Source: Campylobacteraceae bacterium (GTDB taxonomy: Bacteria; Campylobacterota; Campylobacteria; Campylobacterales; Sulfurovaceae). Taken from it: a stretch of DNA of 11,114 nt. Shown in pieces: positions 1 to 6,623 of the stretch; position 1 is the stretch's first letter, and the number at the start of each line of letters is the position of its first letter. Location: the NCBI GenBank assembly GCA_027030605.1, contig JALVEV010000131.1:1-11114 (forward strand), in the 5' to 3' direction. The translations under genes were made by a program, and so were the position numbers. Below the pieces are notes generated by a model. It saw only the letters and a list, made by a program, of their open reading frames with translations. It searched no databases and was not told where the DNA came from.

Positions 1-1
1 G

Positions 2-529
2 GCTTCGCACAATATAGAGAAGTTTAAAGATAATCCAAATGAGTTAGACAAAGGGGCTATTTCAAGATTGTCTATAGATGCACTACCTGCTATTCAAGGA
101 ACAGATATTATTATAAACAAATCCCAGTTTAGAGACTGTAGCTCTTTTTCAGAGTATCACTTTGGGTACTGCTCTAAAATTTCAAAGTATGGAGAGAAAC
201 AGTATAGAGATAGATATTTGACCCCATATAATGCTCCTAAATATATTCGCCATAACAATATGAGTGCTAAAGAGATATATCAATCTTGTGCAGGTTGTCA
301 TGGAAGAGATGGAGAGCAGAAAGCTCTTGGAAAGTCAGCCATAATTGCAGGTCGAGATGCTAACAGAACTATTCAACAGCTTCAAGCCTATAGAAGAGGA
401 GATTTAAGTCTATATGGTATGGGTGGATTAATGAGAGGACAAGTTGGTTTACTTAGTGATGAAGAGATTAACTCCTTGGCTATCTATATTTCTCAACTGA
501 AAAAAGGAGAGAGCAATGAAAGCAGATAG
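2..529 (+). CDS. C-terminal part of a c-type cytochrome (c553-like domain), 5' end outside window
   Basis: The frame is open from base 2 with no stop, so the gene begins upstream of the window. An internal TTG at 68 is not needed as a start. The last ~90 residues form a small class I cytochrome c domain. The haem site CAGCH is encoded at 287-301. A downstream Met in an M-x-G-Q context (LMRGQVG) is the likely sixth haem ligand. The closing helix SDEEINSLAIYISQL is typical of c553 cytochromes, which are periplasmic electron carriers. The preceding ~95 residues are polar, rich in Tyr, Lys and Arg, and carry a Cys pair (DCSSF and GYCSK). I do not recognise them, so this is either a larger fusion protein or a cytochrome with a long N-terminal domain. 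The 3' end overlaps the next gene by 14 bases, which suggests translational coupling. The cytochrome call is firm; partner and pathway are unknown. Confidence 0.85.
   Translation, partial: ASHNIEKFKDNPNELDKGAISRLSIDALPAIQGTDIIINKSQFRDCSSFSEYHFGYCSKISKYGEKQYRDRYLTPYNAPKYIRHNNMSAKEIYQSCAGCHGRDGEQKALGKSAIIAGRDANRTIQQLQAYRRGDLSLYGMGGLMRGQVGLLSDEEINSLAIYISQLKKGESNESR
504..509 (+). promoter_or_regulatory. Ribosome binding site of the VanZ-like gene
   Basis: AAGGAG lies 6 bases before the ATG at 516, inside the end of the cytochrome gene. It supports the overlapping start. Confidence 0.7.
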
Positions 530-881
530 ATTACGAATCATTTTACCCCTAAGCTTTTTTCTCTTTATAAGCTTCATTATCTATCTAGCCGACACAGCAG
601 ATTATAACTTTGCTTTTAGAGTAGTTGGTTATATTCCCTATGGTGACAAGTTTATGCATGGTCTGCTCTATGGAGTTATGGCACTGCTTCTTAACTATGG
701 GCTAAATTTTAAAAGCAAAAAAATCTTTGGCTTTAATATGCAAGTAGGAGCAATAGTTGTTCTAACCTTTGCAGGGTTAGAGGAGATAACGCAATATTGG
801 CTACCTAGTCGGACTTGTGATGTTTTTGATTTTGTTTCTGATGTGGTTGGGGTGGTTTTGTTTTCGTTTTGTAAAATTTAG
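516..881 (+). CDS. VanZ-like family membrane protein
   Basis: This is a 121-residue protein with about four hydrophobic segments (near residues 8-24, 48-63, 76-92 and 103-119). It has the spaced polar signature of the VanZ-like family: D44-K45-x-x-H48 before the second segment, E89-E90-x-x-Q93, then R99, D102, D105 and G112. The family position that is usually Asn near the end appears here as D109. VanZ-like proteins are inner-membrane proteins. The founding member gives low-level teicoplanin resistance, but the function of most bacterial members, including short ones like this, is unknown. The start is chosen from a good AAGGAG site, and the gene overlaps the upstream cytochrome gene by 14 bases, so the two are probably co-transcribed. 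That pairing does not by itself point to a shared function. Confidence 0.8.
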   Translation: MKADRLRIILPLSFFLFISFIIYLADTADYNFAFRVVGYIPYGDKFMHGLLYGVMALLLNYGLNFKSKKIFGFNMQVGAIVVLTFAGLEEITQYWLPSRTCDVFDFVSDVVGVVLFSFCKI

Positions 882-883
882 GC

Positions 884-889
884 TATAAT
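884..889 (+). promoter_or_regulatory. -10 box for the gene at 911
   Basis: A perfect TATAAT is preceded by GGC and a T-rich stretch, two bases after the preceding stop codon. Expected transcription start is near 896, giving a leader of about 15 bases that carries the AAGGAG site at 900-905. No convincing -35 is seen, as is common in Campylobacterota. Confidence 0.65.
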
Positions 890-899
890 CCCTTTAAAA

Positions 900-905
900 A
901 AGGAG
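900..905 (+). promoter_or_regulatory. Ribosome binding site of the membrane protein gene at 911
   Basis: AAGGAG lies 5 bases before the ATG at 911 and fixes that start. Confidence 0.65.
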
Positions 906-910
906 ATGTC

Positions 911-1696
911 ATGCACGAGCAGAGACGATTTTTATTGGATGAAGCACGAGCAGTTGAACCTGTGAAAAATACACTACGATTAACTTGGGAGTTTATGGTT
1001 TTAAATAAAAAGTTTACTTTAACAGCTTTGAGTCTGTTGCTTCTGTTAAATATATTAACAACGTTTTTAGGCATTATTGGAATGGTACTTTCAGGTATAT
1101 TCTCTTTAACTATTCAGATATATCTTTCAAAACTAGTATATTTTACACAAGATATTGAAGAGTTTGTAGCTCAAACAAAAGCTTCAAAAATAGAAGAGGC
1201 AGTATCAAGAAACTCTTTTATTGCTTCAGGAGCTTATATTGCTTGGATTATACTTTTTGTATTACTACTATTTATTTTAGGCTCAATAGTAAAAAACTCT
1301 GGAGTTCCCTTAGAAAATATTAAGAGTGTAGAGGAGCTTATACCTGTTGCTAAAATACTTTTTTTACCAATAGTTATTTTAACTCTACTTGTAAGTTATA
1401 TTCGCCCTTTGGTGCAATCTAATATTGCCTTAGCAGAGAATTTTTTAGAAGGTTTTTTTGCTCCTTTTACTATCTTCTCTCCAAGTTTATGGCAAAGTTC
1501 GTTTAAAAATAGTTATCCAAAATATATTTTTATAATAATAGGATTAACCTTTTTAGGAGGATTGCTTTTAGGTATTTTTGTTAGTTTACCCTTTATTAAT
1601 ATGTTAGCAAGTTTTATAGTTGTTGTTGCAATGTATGGATATATGGTTCTTATTTCTGTGGTTGCAATGATGGGAAGAAGAATGGTAGAGAGCTAA
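911..1696 (+). CDS. Polytopic membrane protein of unknown function
   Basis: I do not recognise this 261-residue protein. A charged cytosolic-looking N-terminus of about 33 residues is followed by roughly six hydrophobic segments: near residues 35-55, 57-77, 106-127, 148-166, 204-226 and 228-252. A short polar loop around residues 82-103 is rich in Glu and Lys, and a second lies around 128-147. There are no cysteines, no ATP-binding motifs and no obvious catalytic residues. It resembles generic membrane-domain proteins with no assigned activity. The gene stands alone: it has a TATAAT box at 884, a strong AAGGAG site, and a terminator hairpin containing its stop codon. That layout argues for an independently regulated single-gene unit. 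Coding status is well supported, but function is not. Confidence 0.8.
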   Translation: MHEQRRFLLDEARAVEPVKNTLRLTWEFMVLNKKFTLTALSLLLLLNILTTFLGIIGMVLSGIFSLTIQIYLSKLVYFTQDIEEFVAQTKASKIEEAVSRNSFIASGAYIAWIILFVLLLFILGSIVKNSGVPLENIKSVEELIPVAKILFLPIVILTLLVSYIRPLVQSNIALAENFLEGFFAPFTIFSPSLWQSSFKNSYPKYIFIIIGLTFLGGLLLGIFVSLPFINMLASFIVVVAMYGYMVLISVVAMMGRRMVES

Positions 1697-1717
1697 GAGT
1701 GACTCTTAGCTCTTTTT
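1690..1717 (+). terminator. Rho-independent terminator overlapping the stop codon
   Basis: GAGCTAAGAGT and ACTCTTAGCTC are perfect inverted arms around a single central G, so a stem of about 9 bp closes on a 5-base loop. Five T follow at 1713-1717. The TAA stop at 1694-1696 lies in the left arm. The T-tract is on the plus strand only, so it serves the upstream gene and not the convergent gene ending at 1722. Confidence 0.85.
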
Positions 1718-1721
1718 AGAA

Positions 1722-2426
1722 CTATTTCTCTTGAGATAGTTTTTCATAAATAGTTTTAAACTCTTTGAAGCTCATACCACCTACATGAACAACTTTAACC
1801 TCTCCATGAGGGTTAATTGCTACAAAGAAAGGAATTGAACCACCCCATTGAGCTCTCTGTCCAATATAAGAGATAAATGGTCCATTGTTTTGCTCTTCAC
1901 CTGAAAGTAGAGTATAGTTAATTCCTTTATCTTTTTGAAACAGTTTAAGTTGCTCACTTGGAAGACGTTGAACTTCCATTGCAACTATTGCTAAATCTTT
2001 ATGTTTCTCATCAGCTAATGCTTTAAGTGCAGGAATCTCTCCTAAACAAGGTGGACATCTATATCCAAAGAAGAGTAGAAAGACAACTTTACCTTTATGC
2101 TCTTGAAAAATAATCCCATCTTGGGCTTCATCAACATGTAAAGTTTCTCCATCTAGTGTTGTTAGTTGGAAAATATCTTTTGCTAATTTTTCTGTAGTAG
2201 CTTCGGTAGGTTTTTTAGTTGAAGCTTGTGTTGTAGAACTCTTCTTCTCTTGAACTTTTTCAACAGGTGGCATGGTTGTTTTTTTTGCAAGTTCTTCAAG
2301 AGTAGCAGGTGTTGTTGTATCGGTATGTTTTTCTGCATTAAAGTTTTTTGTCTCACTTTTATCTTCTGAACCACAGGCAGTTAATAGAAGTGCAAATAGT
2401 AGAATAGTTAAGATTTTAGTCATCAT
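1722..2426 (-). CDS. TlpA-like thioredoxin-fold lipoprotein (thiol-disulfide oxidoreductase)
   Basis: This 234-residue protein has a lipoprotein signal (residues 1-17) ending in LTAC, so C18 is the likely lipidated cysteine. A low-complexity Thr/Lys/Glu linker (about 19-83) comes next, then a thioredoxin fold. In the fold, GKVVFLLFFGYRCPPC holds the active-site pair C124-x-x-C127 (CPPC), and P199 in GGSIPFF is the expected cis-proline facing it. The TlpA/ResA family reduces disulfides in exported proteins, often during cytochrome c maturation, in the periplasm. The ~65-residue linker would hold the catalytic domain away from the membrane. Two adjacent ATGs (2426 and 2423) are possible starts, and the second has the better distance from an AGAG site. 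The gene is divergent from the ABC exporter. A link to haem-protein maturation is plausible but not shown by its neighbours. Confidence 0.88.
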   Translation of the reverse strand: MMTKILTILLFALLLTACGSEDKSETKNFNAEKHTDTTTPATLEELAKKTTMPPVEKVQEKKSSTTQASTKKPTEATTEKLAKDIFQLTTLDGETLHVDEAQDGIIFQEHKGKVVFLLFFGYRCPPCLGEIPALKALADEKHKDLAIVAMEVQRLPSEQLKLFQKDKGINYTLLSGEEQNNGPFISYIGQRAQWGGSIPFFVAINPHGEVKVVHVGGMSFKEFKTIYEKLSQEK

Positions 2427-2453
2427 TAATCTCTCTTTTTATTATTTTAGTTG

Positions 2454-2459
2454 ATTATA
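2454..2459 (-). promoter_or_regulatory. -10 box for the TlpA-like gene
   Basis: TATAAT on the minus strand, preceded by TTTGA (an extended TGA-type context). Expected start is near 2447, about 20 bases ahead of the gene. Confidence 0.65.
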
Positions 2460-2522
2460 TCAAATTATTGTTAACAGTTTGTAGGGTGACTCTTTTATTT
2501 TGGGAATATAGAATTATTATGC

Positions 2523-2528
2523 TATATT
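2523..2528 (+). promoter_or_regulatory. -10 box for the ABC exporter gene, possibly leaderless
   Basis: TATATT preceded by ATGC lies only 7 bases before the ATG at 2536, so transcription would begin at or beside the start codon. No AGGAG-like site is visible, and an in-frame TAG at 2509-2511 rules out a longer protein. The rest of the 109-base divergent spacer (2427-2535) holds no further feature I can support. Confidence 0.5.
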
Positions 2529-2535
2529 CTCTCTT

Positions 2536-4221
2536 ATGATAACAATAAAATCTATTTTCCAAGAAATTTACCAACACAGAAAAGTATTGTTTGTTGCTAA
2601 TATTGTAGCAATAATCTCAACGCTTATTATTTTACCTGTTCCTCTACTTATTCCTATGTTGATTGATGAGATTATTTTAGGAAAAAGCAGTCAAATTACT
2701 GGACTAATTGACAAATTTATAACAGTAGAGTCAGCAGGTTATTACATCTTAATTGTATTAATTGCTACTATAGTTGCTAAAGCTGTAAGTCTTCTACTTA
2801 ATCTTTTGCATATTAGACTCTATACTAAAATCTCTAAAGAGGTAATCTACGTTATTCGTAAACGACTGTTAAATCATCTACAGATTGTTTCGATGAAAGA
2901 GTATGATATGTTAGGTTCAGGAGCTATATCGGCAAAGTTAATAACTGACATAGAGACGGTTGATAAGTTTGTTAGTTCAACAGTTGGGGCAATTGTTGTT
3001 GAGTTTTTAACTTTAGTAGGAATCTCTATAGTTATTTTAACTCTAAATTGGCAATTAGCACTAATAATATTGCTACTTAACCCTTTAGCACTCTCATTTT
3101 ATATGCATATATTTAAAGTAGTAGCTCAAATAAAAAGAAAAGAGAACAGAGCCATTGAGACTTTTCAAGACTTTTTAACAGAGACCTTAGAGCTTTACAA
3201 TCAAGTTCGTGTACAAAACCGTGAGAGGTTTTTCTTTAAAGAGATAGATAAAAGAGCAAAAGAGATACGCGATAGAGGTTATAACTTCTCTTTAAAGAGT
3301 GAGATGGCACTAGAGATTTCCCGAATGCTCATTACCTACTCTCATGATATCTTTAGGGCTGTTGGAATCTTTATGGTACTAATAGGCTCTCTTAGCATTG
3401 GAAAAATGTTAGCAATCTTTGGATATGCATGGATTATTATGCGACCTGTAGATAAGTTGATGAACTTTGTCCACCTCTATTTTAATGCTAAAAGTTCAGT
3501 TGATAGACTCAATGAGATTTTAGCACTAGATGTTGAGCCTAAATATCCACCTAAAGTCAACCCCTTTGAAGATAGCACTACAGCATCTATTGAGCTTAAA
3601 AATGTCTCTTTCTCTTATGATGGAGATAGTGAGGTACTAAGCAATATAAACCTATTGATTGATGCAGGAGAGAAGGTTGCCATAGTAGGAGAGACAGGAA
3701 GTGGAAAGAGTACTTTAGCTCAAATATTAATAGGTCTCTACCCCATCTCAGAGGGTGAGATGTTCTATAATGGGTATGAGGTAAGAGAGATAGGATATGA
3801 GACTATTCGTGAAAATGTAGGGTTTGTTTTACAAGCTCCGTTAATGTTTAACAACACCTTACGCTTTAACTTGACACTGGGTAAAGAGTACCAAGATAAG
3901 GAGATTTATGAAGCTTTAAAGGTAGCTCAACTTGACACTTTTGTCAATAGTCTGAGTAAAGGTCTTGACACCGTAGTTGGTAAGAATGGAACTAAACTTT
4001 CAGGAGGACAGAGACAACGCCTCTCTATTGCTAGGGTACTGTTAGATAACCCTAAAGTGATAATCTTTGATGAGTCTACCTCCTCTTTAGATACGTTCAC
4101 AGAGACAAAGCTTTTAGATGCACTCGATGAGTATATTAAAGATAAAACAGTTATTACTATTGCCCATAGAGCAAGTAGCATAGCAAGGGCAGAGAGAGTT
4201 GTAAATTTGAACAAATTATGA
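2536..4221 (+). CDS. ABC-type exporter half-transporter (fused membrane and ATPase domains)
   Basis: In this 561-residue protein a type I exporter membrane domain (about 1-335, with six hydrophobic segments) is fused to an ABC ATPase domain (about 350-561). ATPase motifs are complete: Walker A GETGSGKST at 385-393, Q-loop Q433, signature LSGGQ at 488-492, Walker B VIIFDE ending in E513, D-loop SSLD, and H-loop H544. Such proteins act as dimers in the inner membrane and use ATP to flip or export lipids, peptides or drugs. The substrate cannot be read from the sequence. No second half-transporter is adjacent, so a homodimer is likely. The chain ends only 17 residues after H544, shorter than most relatives, which continue for 20-40 residues. 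The start lacks a Shine-Dalgarno site and sits just after a -10 box. A small lipoprotein gene follows 40 bases downstream. Confidence 0.92.
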   Translation: MITIKSIFQEIYQHRKVLFVANIVAIISTLIILPVPLLIPMLIDEIILGKSSQITGLIDKFITVESAGYYILIVLIATIVAKAVSLLLNLLHIRLYTKISKEVIYVIRKRLLNHLQIVSMKEYDMLGSGAISAKLITDIETVDKFVSSTVGAIVVEFLTLVGISIVILTLNWQLALIILLLNPLALSFYMHIFKVVAQIKRKENRAIETFQDFLTETLELYNQVRVQNRERFFFKEIDKRAKEIRDRGYNFSLKSEMALEISRMLITYSHDIFRAVGIFMVLIGSLSIGKMLAIFGYAWIIMRPVDKLMNFVHLYFNAKSSVDRLNEILALDVEPKYPPKVNPFEDSTTASIELKNVSFSYDGDSEVLSNINLLIDAGEKVAIVGETGSGKSTLAQILIGLYPISEGEMFYNGYEVREIGYETIRENVGFVLQAPLMFNNTLRFNLTLGKEYQDKEIYEALKVAQLDTFVNSLSKGLDTVVGKNGTKLSGGQRQRLSIARVLLDNPKVIIFDESTSSLDTFTETKLLDALDEYIKDKTVITIAHRASSIARAERVVNLNKL

Positions 4222-4228
4222 AATATGA

Positions 4229-4234
4229 TATAAT
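4229..4234 (+). promoter_or_regulatory. -10 box for the small lipoprotein gene
   Basis: TATAAT in an ATGA-TATAAT context, 7 bases after the exporter stop codon. Expected start is near 4241. The leader then carries AAGGA at 4251-4255, 6 bases before the ATG at 4262. Read-through from the exporter gene is also possible, as no terminator intervenes. Confidence 0.6.
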
Positions 4235-4261
4235 CTCACTTAAACTATTTAAGGAATTATA

Positions 4262-4795
4262 ATGAACTATACAAAAACACTATTGACTCTTGGGATAAGT
4301 GGATTGCTCTTTTTAGGATGTGCAGGAGAGAAACCTTCTCCTTCTACTTCTAGTTCTACTTCTTCAGAAACTAAAAAAAAGGTCTCTGCCCCTAAAAAAG
4401 AGCTAACGGAAGAAGAGAAAAAATATGCACAGGTTGTTGAGAAAACTATTAATGATTGTAAAGAGCATGGTATTGAACTTAATCAAGAGAGAACAGAACA
4501 GTTTGTAGGAAAATTTTCACCAGAAGATATTGATAAAATTGTAACGATAACAGCTAAGATTCCAAAACGTAATTGTCAGCTCTTTGCTGATGAGACCTCT
4601 TTGGAGAAAGTTGAAAAAGTTAAAGTTGCTGTTACTAAAACTGTTGATGAGTGTAAAGCTTTAGGTGTTGAATTAGACAGAGAAAAAGTAGAGAAACATA
4701 TCTCAAAAATTCCTCTTTTTGTAATTAAGAAAGTTTTAGAGGCAAATCGAGCTAGTACTAAAGAGGATTGTGAAAAGATGAAATCAGTACTTTAA
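4262..4795 (+). CDS. Small lipoprotein with an internally duplicated two-cysteine helical unit
   Basis: I do not recognise a named family for this 177-residue protein. A lipoprotein signal ends in LFLGC (C20 lipidated). A Ser/Thr/Lys linker (21-50) leads into two homologous units. Residues 61-106 and 126-171 align without any gap at an offset of 65. Each has Cys, Gly and the E-L pair in register (C66/C131, G70/G135, E72-L73/E137-L138) and a second Cys exactly 39 residues on (C105/C170). By my hand count 14 of 46 positions are identical. The pattern suggests two small helical domains, each perhaps closed by one disulfide, facing the periplasm. Its own -10 box and AAGGA site support the start. 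It follows the ABC exporter by 40 bases, so a shared export or envelope role is possible but unproven. Confidence 0.8.
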   Translation: MNYTKTLLTLGISGLLFLGCAGEKPSPSTSSSTSSETKKKVSAPKKELTEEEKKYAQVVEKTINDCKEHGIELNQERTEQFVGKFSPEDIDKIVTITAKIPKRNCQLFADETSLEKVEKVKVAVTKTVDECKALGVELDREKVEKHISKIPLFVIKKVLEANRASTKEDCEKMKSVL

Positions 4796-4808
4796 ATAGT
4801 TATTATTG

Positions 4809-4814
4809 TATAAT
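4809..4814 (+). promoter_or_regulatory. -10 box for nrdB
   Basis: TATAAT in an ATTG-TATAAT context, with an expected start near 4821. The ~40-base leader carries GAGGAG at 4846-4851. No paired NrdR-type boxes are obvious in the 65-base spacer. Confidence 0.6.
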
Positions 4815-4845
4815 CCTATTTATTTTAAAATAATCTAATTCTATA

Positions 4846-4851
4846 GAGGAG
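4846..4851 (+). promoter_or_regulatory. nrdB: Ribosome binding site of nrdB
   Basis: GAGGAG lies 9 bases before the ATG at 4861. Confidence 0.65.
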
Positions 4852-4860
4852 TGGTAACGA

Positions 4861-5880
4861 ATGAAGAGAAAGCAGATATATAATCCTAACTCACAAGAGA
4901 AGACCTCTGAACGTAAAATTTTTGGAGGTGACCCTACAGGAATTTTTGAGTTAAATGACATTAAGTACCAGTGGGCATACAACCTTTGGGAGGTGATGTT
5001 AAACAATACATGGTTTCCTAAAGAGGTTGATATGACTCAAGATGTGGGTGACTATAAACGCTTGACTGATGCAGAGAAGAGAGCTTATGACAAGGTTTTA
5101 GCACAGCTAATTTTTATGGACTCTCTACAGACAAATAACTTGATTGATAATGTTAATCCTTTTATTACCTCTCCTGAGATAAACTTGATTTTAGTGAGAC
5201 AAGCTTTTGAGGAGGCTCTTCACTCTCAATCTTATGCAGTAATGGTAGATAGCATTTCTCAAAATAGTGATGAGATTTATCAGTTGTGGCGAAATGATAT
5301 GATGCTTAAGACAAAAAATGATGCCATTGCAAGAGTCTATCAACGCTTAAGCGATGACCCCTCTGATGTCAATATTGTAAAAGCGATGTTTGCTAACCAG
5401 ATTTTAGAGGGAATCTATTTTTACTCTGGTTTTACCTATCTTTATACTTTAGCAAGAGCAGGGAAGATGCTCGGTTCTGCACAGATGATTCGTTTTATTC
5501 AGCGTGATGAAGTAACACACTTAGTTCTGTTTCAAAATATGATTCGTACCGTTAAGCGTGAAAATCCTGAGTTCTTTACCAAAGAGTTTAATGATGAGAT
5601 TTATGAGATGTTTAGAGAGGCTGTTGAGCTAGAGGTAAGTTGGGGAAAATATATTACCCAAGGGCAGATTTTAGGTTTGACCGATGATATTATTGAGCAG
5701 TATATTCAATTTTTAGCTGATGAACGATTAAAAGCTGTTGGTATGGAGAAACTCTATAATGTTGAACATCCTATTAAGTGGGTAGATAATTTTTCTAAGT
5801 TTAATGACCAAAAGACCAACTTCTTTGAAGGGAATGTTACTAACTACTCTAAAGGTAGTTTAGATTTTGATGACTTTTAA
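4861..5880 (+). CDS. nrdB: Ribonucleoside-diphosphate reductase, beta subunit (class Ia)
   Basis: This cytosolic subunit holds the diiron-tyrosyl radical used by the alpha subunit to reduce ribonucleoside diphosphates to deoxyribonucleotides. All metal ligands are visible: D87 (MDSLQ), E118 and H121 (EEALHSQSY), E183, and E217 and H220 (RDEVTH). The radical tyrosine is Y125, in the same spacing as E. coli D84/E115/H118/Y122. The 34-residue step between the third and fourth glutamates also matches. The acidic C-terminus ending LDFDDF fits the tail that docks on the alpha subunit. Length (339) is normal for the shorter Campylobacterota-type NrdB, and the N-terminal KIFGGDPTGIFELN resembles those proteins. 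The alpha-subunit gene is not in the window. A nitrilase-family gene starts 5 bases after the stop and is probably co-transcribed. Confidence 0.97.
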   Translation: MKRKQIYNPNSQEKTSERKIFGGDPTGIFELNDIKYQWAYNLWEVMLNNTWFPKEVDMTQDVGDYKRLTDAEKRAYDKVLAQLIFMDSLQTNNLIDNVNPFITSPEINLILVRQAFEEALHSQSYAVMVDSISQNSDEIYQLWRNDMMLKTKNDAIARVYQRLSDDPSDVNIVKAMFANQILEGIYFYSGFTYLYTLARAGKMLGSAQMIRFIQRDEVTHLVLFQNMIRTVKRENPEFFTKEFNDEIYEMFREAVELEVSWGKYITQGQILGLTDDIIEQYIQFLADERLKAVGMEKLYNVEHPIKWVDNFSKFNDQKTNFFEGNVTNYSKGSLDFDDF

Positions 5881-5885
5881 TCTTT

Positions 5886-6623
5886 ATGGCAAGATATAAC
5901 TCTAAAAATGGCAACTTTTTGGTTGCCACACTACAACCAAAGACACTTCCATCTTATGAAGAAAATCTTAACTATTTAATCACCTATATTCAGAACTCTA
6001 ATGCTCAACTTATTGTTGCTCCTGAACTCTGTTTAACCAATTTTGACTATGAACATTTTGAGCAGGTAGCGAAGTTCTACTCTGTTGCACTAGAGAGGCT
6101 TTTAGAGGTAGTAGGTAAAAAGATTTTGGTTTTGACCATGACTAGAAAAAGTGGTGGTGACTTTTTTAATGAAGCTCTTGTTCTCTACAATCATCAAGTG
6201 ATACATCGACAAGCAAAACATAAACTTTTTAAATTGGGAAATGAAGAGAACTATTTTAGAGTAGGAGAGAGAAGTGCTATTGTCCCTTTTGAGATAGAGG
6301 GGGTTAAGTATGCTATCTTAATCTGTTTTGAGTTACGTTTTAAAGAGCTTTGGGGACAGATAGAGGGGGCTGATATTCTCTTGATTCCTGCACGGTGGGG
6401 GCTAAGCCGAAAGGTACACTTAGAGACACTCTCTCGTGCGTTAGCCATTATGAATCAAGCGTTTGTAGTGGTCTCTAACTCTGCTGATGATGATATGGCA
6501 AGTTCTTCAGCGATTATCTCTCCTTGGGGAGAGGTTTTTGCTGATGATAAGCTTGAAGTTATTGAGCAGAGAATAGAGCTTAAAGAGGTTCAACGTGTTC
6601 GACGATTAATTAAGATGGATTAA
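5886..6623 (+). CDS. Carbon-nitrogen hydrolase (nitrilase superfamily amidohydrolase)
   Basis: This 245-residue cytosolic enzyme has the nitrilase catalytic set. E47 (APELCLTNF) is the general base, K111 (HRQAKHKLF) the lysine, and C147 (ILICFELRF) the nucleophile. A further Glu (120 or 121) sits before the FRVG turn. The family cleaves amide or nitrile C-N bonds through a cysteine acyl-enzyme; the substrate here is unknown. It could be a dedicated amidase, a metabolite-repair omega-amidase, or a carbamoyl hydrolase. It lacks extra domains and is on the short side for the family. The start lies 5 bases after the nrdB stop, with no Shine-Dalgarno site, so translation probably depends on ribosomes finishing nrdB. 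Its stop codon overlaps the stop of the convergent TPR gene by three bases. Confidence 0.88.
   Translation: MARYNSKNGNFLVATLQPKTLPSYEENLNYLITYIQNSNAQLIVAPELCLTNFDYEHFEQVAKFYSVALERLLEVVGKKILVLTMTRKSGGDFFNEALVLYNHQVIHRQAKHKLFKLGNEENYFRVGERSAIVPFEIEGVKYAILICFELRFKELWGQIEGADILLIPARWGLSRKVHLETLSRALAIMNQAFVVVSNSADDDMASSSAIISPWGEVFADDKLEVIEQRIELKEVQRVRRLIKMD

Noticed and set aside
68..70. TTG as the start of the cytochrome gene
   Set aside because: The frame is open to the window edge and no ribosome site precedes the TTG, so the gene simply begins upstream.
883..1074. Minus-strand 63-residue open frame
   Set aside because: It lies over the start of the plus-strand membrane protein gene, has no ribosome site and no recognisable motif.
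2183..2454. Two other open frames over the TlpA-like gene (one on each strand)
   Set aside because: They are out-of-frame readings of its Thr/Lys-rich linker and signal region.
3927..4214. Minus-strand 95-residue open frame
   Set aside because: It is antisense to the conserved ATPase motifs of the exporter and shows no coding features of its own.
4803..5006. Minus-strand 67-residue open frame
   Set aside because: It spans the nrdB promoter and N-terminal codons, with no supporting signal.
6251..6448. Minus-strand 65-residue open frame
   Set aside because: It is antisense to the nitrilase catalytic region.
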